Source of the DNA: JAHEKD01 sp965204695
GTDB taxonomy: Bacteria; Pseudomonadota; Gammaproteobacteria; Arenicellales; JAHEKD01
Assembly (NCBI GenBank): GCA_965204695.1
Contig: OZ242007.1
Span: forward strand, 4,402,001-4,466,000
DNA: 64,000 nt
Direction: 5' to 3'
Within the stretch, counting starts at the first letter, position 1; every line of letters begins with the position of its first letter. The notes under the pieces were generated by a model. The model ran no database searches and was not told the origin of the DNA. It was given only the letters and a program-made list of their open reading frames with translations. Shown here piece by piece: positions 54,265 to 63,860 of this stretch. The position numbers and the translations under genes were made by a program.

Positions 54265-55437
54265 CTATGTCTTTAGTTTAATAGCTGCAAGGAAGGCAGC
54301 GGTTAAACAGCTAACCATGGCTAAAGTGATTAACGCTGTAAATTCAAATTGGCTGTAAAGCCAGCCAAAAATCAAAGTGGCAAGCATTGTGGCTATATAA
54401 GTTATAGCGGTATATAACCCCATAATGGCGGCTTTATTGTCAGGGTCAGCAGTATTCAGGATAACTAAAATACAGTTCAAACCAAAGTGATTAGCAAATC
54501 CCCAAGCGCCACAAACTACAATTAAGGGGATTAGGCTATGCGTTAGTACATACATACTGACGTAAATGCCTGAAACGAACAACAATACAAAACTCATCGA
54601 TTGTTTAGGGCCAAATCGGTCAATAATGGGATCACCGACCGAGGCTAGTGCAAAGCCAATTCCATAAGCCATGACAAGTAGTCCTGCTGTACTGGCTGAA
54701 ATTGATAAAACAGTTCTAGCGTAGTCACCGATAAAAACATAAACGCCATAAAAAGATAGCATGAACAATGAACAAATTACTAAAACTGTAAATACATTTG
54801 GTATTTGCAATACTTGTTTAGTCGATAATGTTTTTGTTTTTTGTGGTCGTTTGTAAGCAGGTAGTTGACTAAAACCGATTAAAGAGCAAACACATAAGCT
54901 CGCCATAATCATGTAAGCAACTCGCCATCCCCATAGGTCAGAAATAAGGGCAGCAAATGGAATCCCAAATACCATTGCCAGCGACCAGCCAGTAATTACT
55001 CGACCAACATAAACAGACTCCTTTCCTTTGGGCGCAATGGAGGATGCCATGGCATAAATGGCGGGTAACATTAAACCAGCCGCCAATCCTGCCGTAGCCT
55101 GTGAAAAGGTCAGCATAATCCAGTTATTTGCCAAACCGCTGGTGCCGATTCCGATAATGAGGAATATAGTGCCAATCCTCAGCATTTTACGCATTCCAAA
55201 GTTTTCCCCATTTCGAGCCAGGAAAAAAGATGCGAAGGCCGTAGCGCCACTATAAGCTGCTGCCGCCCTGGCAACCATGTCAGGAGATTGGTTAAATGCA
55301 GCACTTAAATCACTAAGAATTGGACTTAATGCTAATGAGTTACAACCAATAATTGAAATGCCAATTAAAAGCCAAAGCAATGACCAAAAATTACTAGTCT
55401 GATCTTGGTGGTTATTTTGTTGTCTATGGTTGTCCAC
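54265..55437 (-). CDS. MFS transporter
   Basis: A 390-aa major facilitator protein of the DHA1/YnfM-like type with 12 predicted membrane segments. The loop FFLARNGENFGMRKMLRIG between segments 2 and 3, and DPIIDRFGPKQSMSF between segments 8 and 9, are family-like. The start is a GTG (55435-55437), giving an N-terminus rich in Asn and Gln (DNHRQQNNHQDQTSN); an internal start cannot be excluded. Substrate unknown. It is divergent from the flavoprotein fusion at 55621, so it could be an importer or exporter for the same pathway. Confidence 0.85.
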   Translation of the reverse strand: MDNHRQQNNHQDQTSNFWSLLWLLIGISIIGCNSLALSPILSDLSAAFNQSPDMVARAAAAYSGATAFASFFLARNGENFGMRKMLRIGTIFLIIGIGTSGLANNWIMLTFSQATAGLAAGLMLPAIYAMASSIAPKGKESVYVGRVITGWSLAMVFGIPFAALISDLWGWRVAYMIMASLCVCSLIGFSQLPAYKRPQKTKTLSTKQVLQIPNVFTVLVICSLFMLSFYGVYVFIGDYARTVLSISASTAGLLVMAYGIGFALASVGDPIIDRFGPKQSMSFVLLFVSGIYVSMYVLTHSLIPLIVVCGAWGFANHFGLNCILVILNTADPDNKAAIMGLYTAITYIATMLATLIFGWLYSQFEFTALITLAMVSCLTAAFLAAIKLKT

Positions 55438-55620
55438 AAAAGTCTAGTTAAACATTGAGTTGGTGAGTCTATCTATTATCTGTCTATTAACAAGCTGAAC
55501 TTGTTGTTTTTTATACCAAAACGTCAGTTATTTGCTTCGAACCTTCAGTTGCTCAGGAGAATCTTTGCAATGATCCGGAGCTGGTTTATACTCGTTTGCG
55601 GTTAACACTTAATTACTTCC

Positions 55621-58188
55621 ATGGCTAGAAATTTTCCAGAACAAGCAAATGTTGTCATTATCGGATTGGGCGGTATTGTTGGCGCTTCAGTCGCGCACCA
55701 TTTAGTAGAAAAGGGTTGGGATAATATTATTGGTATTGATAAATCTTCAGTGCCCACCGACATCGGTTCAACTTCTCATGCTTCTGATTTTTGTTATCTG
55801 ACGGCATACGACAACATGACCTGTTTCACCACTAAATACAGTGTTGATTTCTTTGAGGCTAGGGGGCGTTATAGCCGTGTTGGTGGTCTTGAAGTGGCAC
55901 GTCATGACGACGACGAGCGTATGGAAGAATTAAAACGTAAAGTCAGTGCAGGACGTGCGTTTGGTACTAACGTTAAAATGATCAGTGCTAAAGAAGCTAA
56001 AGAACTATTTCCATTATTAGAAGAAGACATGATCCAGGGTGCGATGTGGGATCCTGATGCTGGATTAGTTATTCCCCGTTCTCAAACCGTTGCCGGAGAA
56101 CTCGTCGATGAAGCCGAAGCTACTGGCAAGTTGCAGGTTTTTGCAAATACAACCGCAACAGGTTTGGATATTGAAGATGGACGGATTAAAGGTGTAGAAA
56201 CTACACGTGGCTACATTGCAGCTGATTACGTAGTCGTCTCGGCTGGTTTATGGGGACGTCTGATTGCTCAGATGGCAGGTGAAGATTTACCGATTATGCC
56301 TGTCGATCATCCATTAACGTTTTTTGGCCCATATACTGAATTCGAGGGAACTGGCAAGCATATCGGCTACCCATTATTGCGTGATCAGGGTAACTCTGCC
56401 TATTTACGTGATACTGGCGATCCTACTACACCTGAGGGGGGTCAAATTGAATGGGGTTATTACGAAGAAAAAGATCCACGGATGTGCCATCCGAAAGACC
56501 TGCTGGAAAAAGGTGAATCGCATTGGTCACCCTCACAGCGAGATCTTGAAATAGAACAAATTATGGAGCCGTTAGAGCGGGCAATGGAGCTAACTCCAAT
56601 TTTGGGTGAGCTCGGTTGGGATGAAAAACAATCCTTTAATGGGTTGCTTCAAGTAACCGCTGATGGTGGTCCATCTATTGGTGAATCACCGGATGTGCGT
56701 GGGCTTTGGTATGCTGAGTCGGTTTGGGTTAAGGACGGTCCTGGTGTAGGTAAAGTACTGGTGGACATGATGACCGACGCCCATACCGAAGTCGATCATC
56801 ATGGCATTGATGTAGCGCGTTATTATCCAATTCAGAAAACACCTATTTATATACATGATCGTTGTTATGAAACCGCCTTCAAGATTTACAATCCTGCTGT
56901 GCACAATCGCGAGCCTTATACTAAGGGCCGGAGTTTGCGCCGCAGCCCATTCTGGGCCAGGGAGCAGGAATTAGGTGGTTATTTTATGGAGTTAGCTGGT
57001 TGGGAACGTGCCCATGGCTATGCGTCCAATGAGCATTTGCTGGAAAAATATGCCGACAAAGTTCCTTTGCGAGAAAACGAATGGGATAATAGACATTTCT
57101 GGCGAGTGTCCAATGCTGAGCATCTGGCTATGTCTGATAATGCTGGCATGATCAATTTATCGCACTTTGCTGTATATGATGTGACCGGCCCAGATGCTGA
57201 AACCTTGATGGAATACGCTTGTGTGGCTAAAGTCGGTGGAACTACAGCGGTCGGCAAAGGCATTTATACTCACTTTTTAGATCACAAAGGCGGAATTAGA
57301 GCTGACTTGACAGTACTTCGCCTTGCAGAGGATAAATATCGTGTAATTGACGGTGCTGATGCCGGTAATCGTGATTACATCTGGCTTAAACGTATGGCCG
57401 AAGATCGTGGTTGGAAAGTTTATATTGAAGATCGCAGTGATCACATGTCCTGTTTGGGTCTGTGGGGGCCAAATGCTCGCAAAATGTTACAAGCCATTGC
57501 CGATGACCCTGAAGGATTAGAAGTGGAGAATTTTCCATTTGCCACGACTAAAAATATTACCTTGCAAGGGATTCCAGTATTAGCGTTTCGAATCTCTTAT
57601 GTTGGTGAACAGGGTTGGGAGCTACATGTCCCATTTAGTTATGGCTTGTCGCTCTGGGATTTGGTTTATGCACAAGGTGCAACACCAGTTGGTGTGGAAA
57701 CCTATGCAAATACCCGTCGAATGGAAAAAAGCCTGCGCTTGCAAAATGCTGACCTTTTGACTGAGTACAATTTGATCGAAGCAGATTTAGCCAGGCCCAA
57801 AGTTAAAGAGGCGGATTTTCATGGTAAAGCGGCTTATCTTGAGCAACGTGAGCGTGAATCGCAGCCCGCTTATTTGTGTACGTTGACGATGACTAATAAT
57901 ATCGATTCGAAAGGTGTAGCGCGTTATCCGGTCGGAACCTGTCCAATTGTTGATCCTGATACCAATGAGGTGTTAGTCGATGAATTAGGTCGTCGTTCTT
58001 ACACTACCAGTATTGCTTTTGGTCCATCTGTTGGTAAGAACATTGCATTGGGTTACTTGCCCAAAGATTATGCGCAAGAAGGCCGAGAATTCATTATTGA
58101 GTATTTCGATGAACCCTTCCCAGTAGTGGTCGAAGCTATTGGTTGTAAAGCGCTTTACGATCCTGAGAATTCCTTGCCAAAGACATAG
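55621..58188 (+). CDS. FAD oxidoreductase / GcvT fusion (dimethylglycine or sarcosine dehydrogenase-like)
   Basis: An 855-aa two-module enzyme. The N-terminal DAO half has VVIIGLGGIVGASVAHHLVE (residues 11-30) and a flavin-linking-type His in GSTSHASDF. An FAO_M bridge lies at about 370-430. The C-terminal half is a GcvT-like folate domain (about 430-760, HFAVYDVTGPDAETLMEYAC) with a GCV_T_C barrel (about 770-850). Such enzymes N-demethylate dimethylglycine, sarcosine or related amines, pass the one-carbon unit to tetrahydrofolate and give electrons to ETF. etfBA lies 20 kb upstream. The start ATG has no Shine-Dalgarno. Substrate not determined; Trp, Asp and His positions should be compared with characterised members. 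Confidence 0.9.
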   Translation: MARNFPEQANVVIIGLGGIVGASVAHHLVEKGWDNIIGIDKSSVPTDIGSTSHASDFCYLTAYDNMTCFTTKYSVDFFEARGRYSRVGGLEVARHDDDERMEELKRKVSAGRAFGTNVKMISAKEAKELFPLLEEDMIQGAMWDPDAGLVIPRSQTVAGELVDEAEATGKLQVFANTTATGLDIEDGRIKGVETTRGYIAADYVVVSAGLWGRLIAQMAGEDLPIMPVDHPLTFFGPYTEFEGTGKHIGYPLLRDQGNSAYLRDTGDPTTPEGGQIEWGYYEEKDPRMCHPKDLLEKGESHWSPSQRDLEIEQIMEPLERAMELTPILGELGWDEKQSFNGLLQVTADGGPSIGESPDVRGLWYAESVWVKDGPGVGKVLVDMMTDAHTEVDHHGIDVARYYPIQKTPIYIHDRCYETAFKIYNPAVHNREPYTKGRSLRRSPFWAREQELGGYFMELAGWERAHGYASNEHLLEKYADKVPLRENEWDNRHFWRVSNAEHLAMSDNAGMINLSHFAVYDVTGPDAETLMEYACVAKVGGTTAVGKGIYTHFLDHKGGIRADLTVLRLAEDKYRVIDGADAGNRDYIWLKRMAEDRGWKVYIEDRSDHMSCLGLWGPNARKMLQAIADDPEGLEVENFPFATTKNITLQGIPVLAFRISYVGEQGWELHVPFSYGLSLWDLVYAQGATPVGVETYANTRRMEKSLRLQNADLLTEYNLIEADLARPKVKEADFHGKAAYLEQRERESQPAYLCTLTMTNNIDSKGVARYPVGTCPIVDPDTNEVLVDELGRRSYTTSIAFGPSVGKNIALGYLPKDYAQEGREFIIEYFDEPFPVVVEAIGCKALYDPENSLPKT

Positions 58189-58194
58189 GCCCTG

Positions 58195-58302
58195 TCCCGC
58201 ATTCATTGCGGGATCTCCTAATGACTGATCGGGCCAACTACATTGGTTTGCGATTGAAACTCGCTCAAAGAGATTCTGGACAGCGCTTTGAGCTTCCAGA
58301 AT
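58195..58302. repeat. Intergenic hairpin repeats between convergent genes
   Basis: TCCCGCATTCATTGCGGGA (58195-58213), followed by TCTCC, resembles the inner hairpin of the element at 17449. ATTCTGGA ... TCCAGAAT (58273-58302) is nearly the same as the hairpin at 6634-6666, including the following GA. These belong to the same dispersed family, here in the gap between the fusion gene and the phosphoesterase gene. Confidence 0.6.
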
Positions 58303-58309
58303 GATGAGT

Positions 58310-59377
58310 TCAGGTATTAGGCTTTAACTCAATCACCGCAATCTCATTCTTACTCCCAAGTCGCATCACTGGTCCCCAGGTGCCGGTGCCTTGGGAAACA
58401 TAAAGGTGAGAATTGTCGATTTTATGCAGGCCTTTGAGGTGCGGGAACTGCCTTTTAACGATTAGGTTAAAAGGAAATATTTGTCCCGCATGGGTATGAC
58501 CGCTGAGCATTAGGTCGATTTTGTTATTTGCCACCAGTTCAAATTGTTCAGGTTTGTGATAAAGCAAAACAGTGTAGCGGTCATGATCCAGGTTTATTTT
58601 AGGTAAGGTAATGTTCAATTGGTTTGGATCTGGTGAATCTGAAATGCCAATTATTTGTAATTCCTCATGCACATGATGGCGGTCGTTTAAAGTGATTACA
58701 CCAGTTTGGTCAATAACCTCGAAGTGCTTGCCGGAGCCAATATAGCGATCATGATTACCTTTAATAAAAAACACAGGTGCTGAAAACTCTTTTAATACAT
58801 GCAGCAGTTCTGGTTTAACTTTACGCATATCGATTAAGTCACCGGTAATAAAAACCAGATCGGGATTAAGTTGATTGGTTTTAGTAATTACCTTGCGGAC
58901 AAAATTTTGGCTACGTGATCCCAAGTGTATGTCGCTTAGGTGTGCAATCTTGTAGGGTTGGTTGAGTTTGTCAGATTGCAGGGCGAAACTGGAGACTTCT
59001 ATTCGAGTGGCTTTGTAAATAGCATAAATGCAAAGGCATAGACCGAGCAAAAGCATAATTTGGGTTGCGTTTTGATCTGAGATCAGTCCTGTCAGATTGA
59101 AAATTTCGGTAAACGCTGCTGCCCACATGAACATAATGCTAACCCCTAGCCAATTGACAGAAATCTGGCCAAACAAGGCGCTAAGCGGTGTACGCATTCG
59201 CATCCAAATCATGAATAAAATAATGGGCAAGAACCAGAATATGATTGTCGCGGTTGTCGACAGTGGACTAAGTTCTTCTGACCAAAGGAACAAGCGTTGC
59301 CAGGGATAGACGAAAATCAGCCAGCTGACTAATAATAAAATGCAGATAAAGAAAAGGCGTTTGAAAATGACCGGCAC
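58310..59377 (-). CDS. Membrane-anchored metallophosphoesterase (YkuE/YaeI-like)
   Basis: A 355-aa protein. Four hydrophobic segments lie in the first 125 residues. The calcineurin-like phosphoesterase domain follows with all metal motifs: HLSDIHLGS, FITGDLIDMRK, FIKGNHDRY, LLYHKPEQF and LSGHTHAGQIFP. The family hydrolyses phosphodiesters, with some members acting on UDP-diacylglucosamine-type lipids or murein-linked substrates. Function here unknown. It follows the epimerase gene by 4 bp, so it is probably in the same transcript as the sugar genes. Confidence 0.9.
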   Translation of the reverse strand: MPVIFKRLFFICILLLVSWLIFVYPWQRLFLWSEELSPLSTTATIIFWFLPIILFMIWMRMRTPLSALFGQISVNWLGVSIMFMWAAAFTEIFNLTGLISDQNATQIMLLLGLCLCIYAIYKATRIEVSSFALQSDKLNQPYKIAHLSDIHLGSRSQNFVRKVITKTNQLNPDLVFITGDLIDMRKVKPELLHVLKEFSAPVFFIKGNHDRYIGSGKHFEVIDQTGVITLNDRHHVHEELQIIGISDSPDPNQLNITLPKINLDHDRYTVLLYHKPEQFELVANNKIDLMLSGHTHAGQIFPFNLIVKRQFPHLKGLHKIDNSHLYVSQGTGTWGPVMRLGSKNEIAVIELKPNT

Positions 59378-59381
59378 AAGT

Positions 59382-60404
59382 TTAAAGCCAGTTAAATAAT
59401 TCTCTATGTTGTTTTACCCAATCAATTAATTTAGTGACACCTTGATCAACATTAATTTGTGGTTGCCAACCTAGCAGTTGGTTCGCTTTATCAAGTTCAC
59501 AAATAAATACCGGCTGATCGCCAGGACGCCAAGTGTCCCAACTCAAATTTGGATCAATGCCGGTTTTTTCTTTAAGCATATCGAGCAGTTTAAGCAGTGA
59601 TAGGGTGTTTTCAGGGCCACCGCCAATATTGAAGGCATGGCCACTTATTTGGTCGCTTTTTTCGATGCAAAGTTCATAACATCGAATTAAATCCTCAATA
59701 TGCAAAATATCTCGAACCTGCTTACCGTCACCATAAATCGTAATCGGTTTGCCAAACAAACTCGCTATAGTAAACCAGGCCACCCAACCTTGATCCTCAA
59801 CACCAAGTTGACGTTGCCCATAAATACACGATTGTCTTAAGTTAACCGTTTTTAAATTATAAATTCGTGCATAGTCAATACAGTATTGATCAGCCGCCCC
59901 TTTAGAGCAACCGTAAGGTGAGTGAAAATCAAGCTGACGGTCCTCACTAACACCTTTTATGTCTTGGTAAGCATAATACTCTTCTGTCTCGATAACCGGG
60001 CAATCTTCCATTTTACCGTAGACTTTATTAGTAGATGCATTGATAAAAAAACAATCAGATTGGTGCTGACGAATGGCTTCAAGTAAATTGAATGTGCCAA
60101 GTGCATTGATTTCAAAATCTTCACGAGGGTTTGTTACTGAAGTGGTAACAGCAACTTGGGCAGCTAAATGCAATAAAACATCCGGTTGATGAGTTTTAAC
60201 AATGTCATTAATGTTTGTATGATCGCGTATATCAGCTTTAAGAAAGTTAACACTAGCTTGTTGGTGTAACCAATCAAGGTTTTCCTGGGCGCCGGGACGG
60301 GATAAATTGTCTAATGCAATAACCTGCCAGCCCTTGTCAGCAAAATGGACAGCTGAGTTAACTCCGATAAAACCTGCGCTGCCAGTGATTAGTATTTTTT
60401 TCAT
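59382..60404 (-). CDS. NAD-dependent sugar epimerase (CDP-paratose 2-epimerase-like)
   Basis: A 340-aa extended SDR. The NAD motif is ITGSAGFIGVNSAVHFADKG, and the active-site SPYGCSKGAADQYC carries Tyr and Lys. The blocks VNLRQSCIYGQRQLGVEDQG and WFTIASLFGKPITIYGDGKQ resemble the CDP-paratose/tyvelose epimerase (RfbE) group. Substrate is presumably a nucleotide-activated sugar for a surface glycan. It lies between a GT4 transferase and a membrane phosphoesterase, consistent with glycan assembly. Confidence 0.88.
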   Translation of the reverse strand: MKKILITGSAGFIGVNSAVHFADKGWQVIALDNLSRPGAQENLDWLHQQASVNFLKADIRDHTNINDIVKTHQPDVLLHLAAQVAVTTSVTNPREDFEINALGTFNLLEAIRQHQSDCFFINASTNKVYGKMEDCPVIETEEYYAYQDIKGVSEDRQLDFHSPYGCSKGAADQYCIDYARIYNLKTVNLRQSCIYGQRQLGVEDQGWVAWFTIASLFGKPITIYGDGKQVRDILHIEDLIRCYELCIEKSDQISGHAFNIGGGPENTLSLLKLLDMLKEKTGIDPNLSWDTWRPGDQPVFICELDKANQLLGWQPQINVDQGVTKLIDWVKQHRELFNWL

Positions 60405-60464
60405 GTATTGATCAATGATATTAGCGAGCTTATTCTAATCGAGAGGAAGTTTAAAAAGTAGACT

Positions 60465-61574
60465 TTAATCTTGCTTTAATACATGTTGATAAATATCAAG
60501 TACTTGTTTGGCACAATTTTGCCAGGTAAATTTTTGAGAATATTCTAAGCCGGATTGAATAAGTCGAGCTCTTTTATTTCCATCATACAAAACAATTTCC
60601 AGTGCACTTAATAATCCGTTTATATTATCTGGAGCAACAGTCAAGGTGTCAGGACCGACTGCTTCAGGTAATGAAGCCGCATTAGAGGTTACTGCTGGAG
60701 TGCCGCAAGCCATGGCCTCCAATGGAGGTAAACCAAATCCCTCGTACCACGATGGAAACAACACACAATCAACTGCTTTGTATAATTTAACTACCTGCTG
60801 ATGAGGGATTTGTGAGAGTTCGATAATTGATTCTGGTTGACGAGCAAGTGATTTTGCTTGTTGCCAGACATCATTATTTCTTCCTAAATGAACAAGTCTG
60901 ACAGAATGCTTGTGTTGAAGTTGGTTGTAGACTTTGACACTGGTCTCTAAGTTTTTATAAAACTCCTGACCGGTTACTAAAATCAATTTGTTTCCAACGT
61001 CGGGTAAATTGAGTTCAGCTCTAACTGTAGATTTGGACAGAGCTTGAAACTGCTCAACATTGGGCAAACCATAATAAACAACAGAAATATTTTCTTCTTT
61101 GCAGTCGCAATGTTCGATTAAGTCCTTTTTAGTATTTTTACTAATGGCAATAATATGCGCAGCGTGTTTTAAATGTTTCAAGGAATATTCCGCAAGCCGG
61201 GGGTTTTTTTCAGGTTTTACTCCTTTGATTACACCCCTGTGTTTTAGAAATGGAATCAAATCGTGTACCGTCACTATAGTCCTATCTTTAGGTAGGTTTT
61301 TAATCAAATGGGCATAACCGTGTTCGGTGATATGATAAAGATCGGCGTTAAAGCGTTTCACCTGAGCTGGATATTCCAAGTAACGTGCGAAACGCATTTG
61401 CCAGTGCCCGGCATCATTATCATTGTTTTTGGAAAATCGGGTGGCGGGACGATAAAAGCGTATCGTATGCTGCGTATCAGATTCAGCGAAAGCCCGTGAG
61501 AGATTGTCCGCGTAGACTTCCATGCTGGTACGCTTATCTTCTATAAAATTCCTTAATAACAATATCTTAGACAT
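60465..61574 (-). CDS. Glycosyltransferase family 4
   Basis: A 369-aa GT-B transferase. The C-terminal nucleotide-sugar site FPSWYEGFGLPPLEAMACGT includes the E-x7-E pair, and the N-terminal acceptor domain has HDLIPFLKHRG and IIAISKNTKKDL. Homologues are mannosyl- or related transferases of exopolysaccharide or O-antigen pathways, acting at the inner face of the cytoplasmic membrane. It follows allA by 18 bp on the same strand, though the functions look unrelated. Confidence 0.9.
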   Translation of the reverse strand: MSKILLLRNFIEDKRTSMEVYADNLSRAFAESDTQHTIRFYRPATRFSKNNDNDAGHWQMRFARYLEYPAQVKRFNADLYHITEHGYAHLIKNLPKDRTIVTVHDLIPFLKHRGVIKGVKPEKNPRLAEYSLKHLKHAAHIIAISKNTKKDLIEHCDCKEENISVVYYGLPNVEQFQALSKSTVRAELNLPDVGNKLILVTGQEFYKNLETSVKVYNQLQHKHSVRLVHLGRNNDVWQQAKSLARQPESIIELSQIPHQQVVKLYKAVDCVLFPSWYEGFGLPPLEAMACGTPAVTSNAASLPEAVGPDTLTVAPDNINGLLSALEIVLYDGNKRARLIQSGLEYSQKFTWQNCAKQVLDIYQHVLKQD

Positions 61575-61592
61575 GAAACTTAAAGCAAATAG

Positions 61593-62093
61593 CTATAATT
61601 TTTCTATAACAATTGACTGATCAAAAAAATGTTCTTCACAATTTTTTTCAGACCCACCCCGATCAATCACAACAAAATTGCATACAGTTTCTAGTGTCAA
61701 TAAATAGTGATGCCAAGTGTTGGCGGCATAATTTACTCCTTGTTTACCGTTGGTGATAAAAAGCCTTAAATCACTTGAACGAGGTTGATCGACGTTGTCA
61801 GCCACTAACACCAAAAATGGAATGTTGGCTAACGGAAAAAATAATTGACTGGAAAGTGGGTGACGCTCAATCACCTTAACTTCGAAAGGGAAACTGATAG
61901 GTTTACTTCTGAAAATATTAAAAAGTGGTTTGCCTTCGTTTTTATTCAAATTGAGATTGGCCAAGTCATGAAAGCGGTCTGTCTGTCCATAATTAATCGT
62001 TTTGATATCCCTTTGATCATCAAGCTCAACTACATCTCCAAAGGGCTCAAACCTCTGTTTTGTCAGAGGCTCAGGTTTTAAAATGTTGCTCAT
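61593..62093 (-). CDS. allA: Ureidoglycolate lyase
   Basis: A 166-aa enzyme that splits ureidoglycolate into glyoxylate and urea, the last step of allantoin breakdown. LKPEPLTKQRFEPFGDVVE is the family N-terminus; FNIFRSKP-like (LFNIFRSKPISFPF), VIERHPLSSQLFFPL and GVNYAANTWHHYLL supply active-site and metal residues. Its ATG overlaps the stop codon of an allantoicase remnant (ATGA), the order expected for alc-allA. With most of the allantoicase lost, its substrate supply must come from another allantoicase or an Ade/AllC-type route elsewhere. Confidence 0.94.
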   Translation of the reverse strand: MSNILKPEPLTKQRFEPFGDVVELDDQRDIKTINYGQTDRFHDLANLNLNKNEGKPLFNIFRSKPISFPFEVKVIERHPLSSQLFFPLANIPFLVLVADNVDQPRSSDLRLFITNGKQGVNYAANTWHHYLLTLETVCNFVVIDRGGSEKNCEEHFFDQSIVIEKL

Positions 62094-62203
62094 GTTGGAA
62101 TACCAAAAACACGTAGTGGATTAACTTCACCGTCAGCTAGAATATTTAAATGTAAACGAGATAATGAGTTTACACCTGAGTACTTTATCATTTTCGATAT
62201 GAG
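62090..62203 (-). pseudogene. C-terminal remnant of an allantoicase gene
   Basis: In the frame ending at the TGA that overlaps the allA start, 37 codons are open, and the last 25 (LSRLHLNILADGEVNPLRVF then GIPT) match the conserved end of allantoicases, of the type HVRLNIFPDGGVSRLRVFG. An in-frame TAG (62204-62206) and unrelated sequence follow upstream, then xdhA starts on the other strand. The other ~300 residues are missing, so this is a deletion remnant. Allantoicase converts allantoate to ureidoglycolate, the substrate of AllA, so gene order and remnant agree. Confidence 0.72.
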
Positions 62204-62354
62204 CTATAAGAGCTATTTGCAATGTCGGCATTATAGCTGTGGACAGAAATCTTCAGAAGCGTTAATCTAACCGCGAAAAATGATCATGAACATAGAAACA
62301 CCATTTGCCGTTGCTGGTTTCGCCGTCTGGCTATTCAACTTATAGAGGAAATTA

Positions 62355-63860
62355 ATGGCCAGGTTATACCGACGCTCACGTAAAAAAGAACAAGAAAAAC
62401 TGTCAGATAAATTAGCATTTCTTCTTAATGGTGAGTTGATCGAACTTGATCCAGTTGTCCCAACGCTGACCGTGCTCGAATTTCTACGCCGTGAAAAAGG
62501 ATTGTGTGGAACTAAACAAGGGTGTGCGGAAGGTGATTGTGGGGCTTGCACTGTTACAGTCGGTGAATTGCAGGGTTCAAAGATGGACTATCAAGCGGTT
62601 AATAGCTGTATCTGCTTTGTTTCATCATTGCACGGCAAGCATCTGATTACCGTTGAAGGAATAAAGCAAAATGGCAAATTGCATCCGGTTCAACAATGCA
62701 TGGTTTCAGCCCATGCAACGCAATGTGGATTCTGCACTCCAGGTTTTGTGATGTCTTTGTATACGCTTTGTTATCAACAAGAACAAAAATTTGATCGTCA
62801 ACGAACTAATGATTTATTGGCGGGGAATTTGTGCCGCTGTACTGGTTATCACCCAATAGTTACGGCGGCACAGAAGTTTCTTAAGCGTAAAAATTTATCT
62901 CGTTATAGTTATTCGGATCAACCAGTCACGGCACAATTAAAAAAGCAACGTTTTAAAAAATCGCATAGCTTCACACTTACTGGGGCAACCTATCATTCAC
63001 CAACGACAACAGATGAATTGGTCAATCTGTTGCGAGATTATCCAGAGGCAACATTAGTGGCAGGTGGAACCGACGTAGGCCTTTGGGTGACCAAACAGCA
63101 TCAAAAAATAGACCAAATTATTTCACTTGAACGGGTTGATGCTTTAAAAATTGTCCGTATTGGCAAGGATATGATCAGCTTTGGTGCTGGTGTGAATTTA
63201 AATGTGGCAAGGCAAGCCTTAACACCGGATTACCCCGATTTAGGCGAGTTAATTCGTCGATTTGGTAGTGAGCAGATTCGTAACCGGGCCACAGTAGTGG
63301 GTAATATTGCTAATGGTTCGCCAATAGGGGATTTGGCACCGGCGTTGATGGTGTTGGATGCTAAATTAACGTTGCGAGTAGGAACCTACCGTCGTTACCT
63401 AAAATTAGAAGAATTTTTTATTGACTATGGTAAACAAGATTTAAAAACCAGTGAATTTATAGAAAGCGTCCAAATTCCCAGAGTGTTTAAAGACTCTACA
63501 TTTAGTGTTTACAAGCTTTCCAAGCGTTTTGATCAGGACATTTCAGCACTATGTGGCGCTTTTAATTTGCAAGTGGATTACGATGGTATTGTTAGGGATA
63601 TTCGCATCTCTTTTGGTGGTATGGCGGGAATCCCCAAACGTGCCAGTAAACTTGAACAGGCTTTGATGGACGAAACTTGGAATCTGCAAACCATCAATAA
63701 AGTATTGCCGATGATGGAAAAGGATTTTCAACCCATGACGGATTGCCGTGGCAGTAGTGAATATCGGTTATTGGCAGCTAAAAATTTATTAAAGCGCTTT
63801 TTCCTCGAAACCCAGTCAGAAGCAATTGAAACCAGATTGATTGGTGCGTCGAGTGGCTAA
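62355..63860 (+). CDS. xdhA: Xanthine dehydrogenase small subunit (FeS and FAD)
   Basis: A 501-aa subunit. The plant-type 2Fe-2S cysteines are 51, 57, 62 and 65 (CGTKQGCAEGDCGAC), and the second cluster cysteines are in QCGFCTPG and NLCRCTGY. The FAD domain (about 205-370) has LVAGGTDVGLWVTK, and a CO_dehydrogenase flavoprotein C-terminal domain follows. It oxidises hypoxanthine and xanthine to urate together with XdhB. An Arg/Lys-rich extension of some 18 residues (ARLYRRSRKKEQEKLSDK) precedes the normal start. It is kept because AGAGGAAATTA is a good ribosome site for this ATG. It overlaps xdhB. Confidence 0.95.
   Translation: MARLYRRSRKKEQEKLSDKLAFLLNGELIELDPVVPTLTVLEFLRREKGLCGTKQGCAEGDCGACTVTVGELQGSKMDYQAVNSCICFVSSLHGKHLITVEGIKQNGKLHPVQQCMVSAHATQCGFCTPGFVMSLYTLCYQQEQKFDRQRTNDLLAGNLCRCTGYHPIVTAAQKFLKRKNLSRYSYSDQPVTAQLKKQRFKKSHSFTLTGATYHSPTTTDELVNLLRDYPEATLVAGGTDVGLWVTKQHQKIDQIISLERVDALKIVRIGKDMISFGAGVNLNVARQALTPDYPDLGELIRRFGSEQIRNRATVVGNIANGSPIGDLAPALMVLDAKLTLRVGTYRRYLKLEEFFIDYGKQDLKTSEFIESVQIPRVFKDSTFSVYKLSKRFDQDISALCGAFNLQVDYDGIVRDIRISFGGMAGIPKRASKLEQALMDETWNLQTINKVLPMMEKDFQPMTDCRGSSEYRLLAAKNLLKRFFLETQSEAIETRLIGASSG

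Noticed and set aside
62280..62342. Short plus-strand leader peptide (about 20 codons) before xdhA
   Set aside because: No ribosome site and no regulatory codon run; it could be chance.
62267..62551. 94-codon minus-strand frame at the xdhA start as the missing part of allantoicase
   Set aside because: Its sequence is the complement of xdhA coding DNA and shows no allantoicase motifs. It is also in a different frame from the remnant at 62090.
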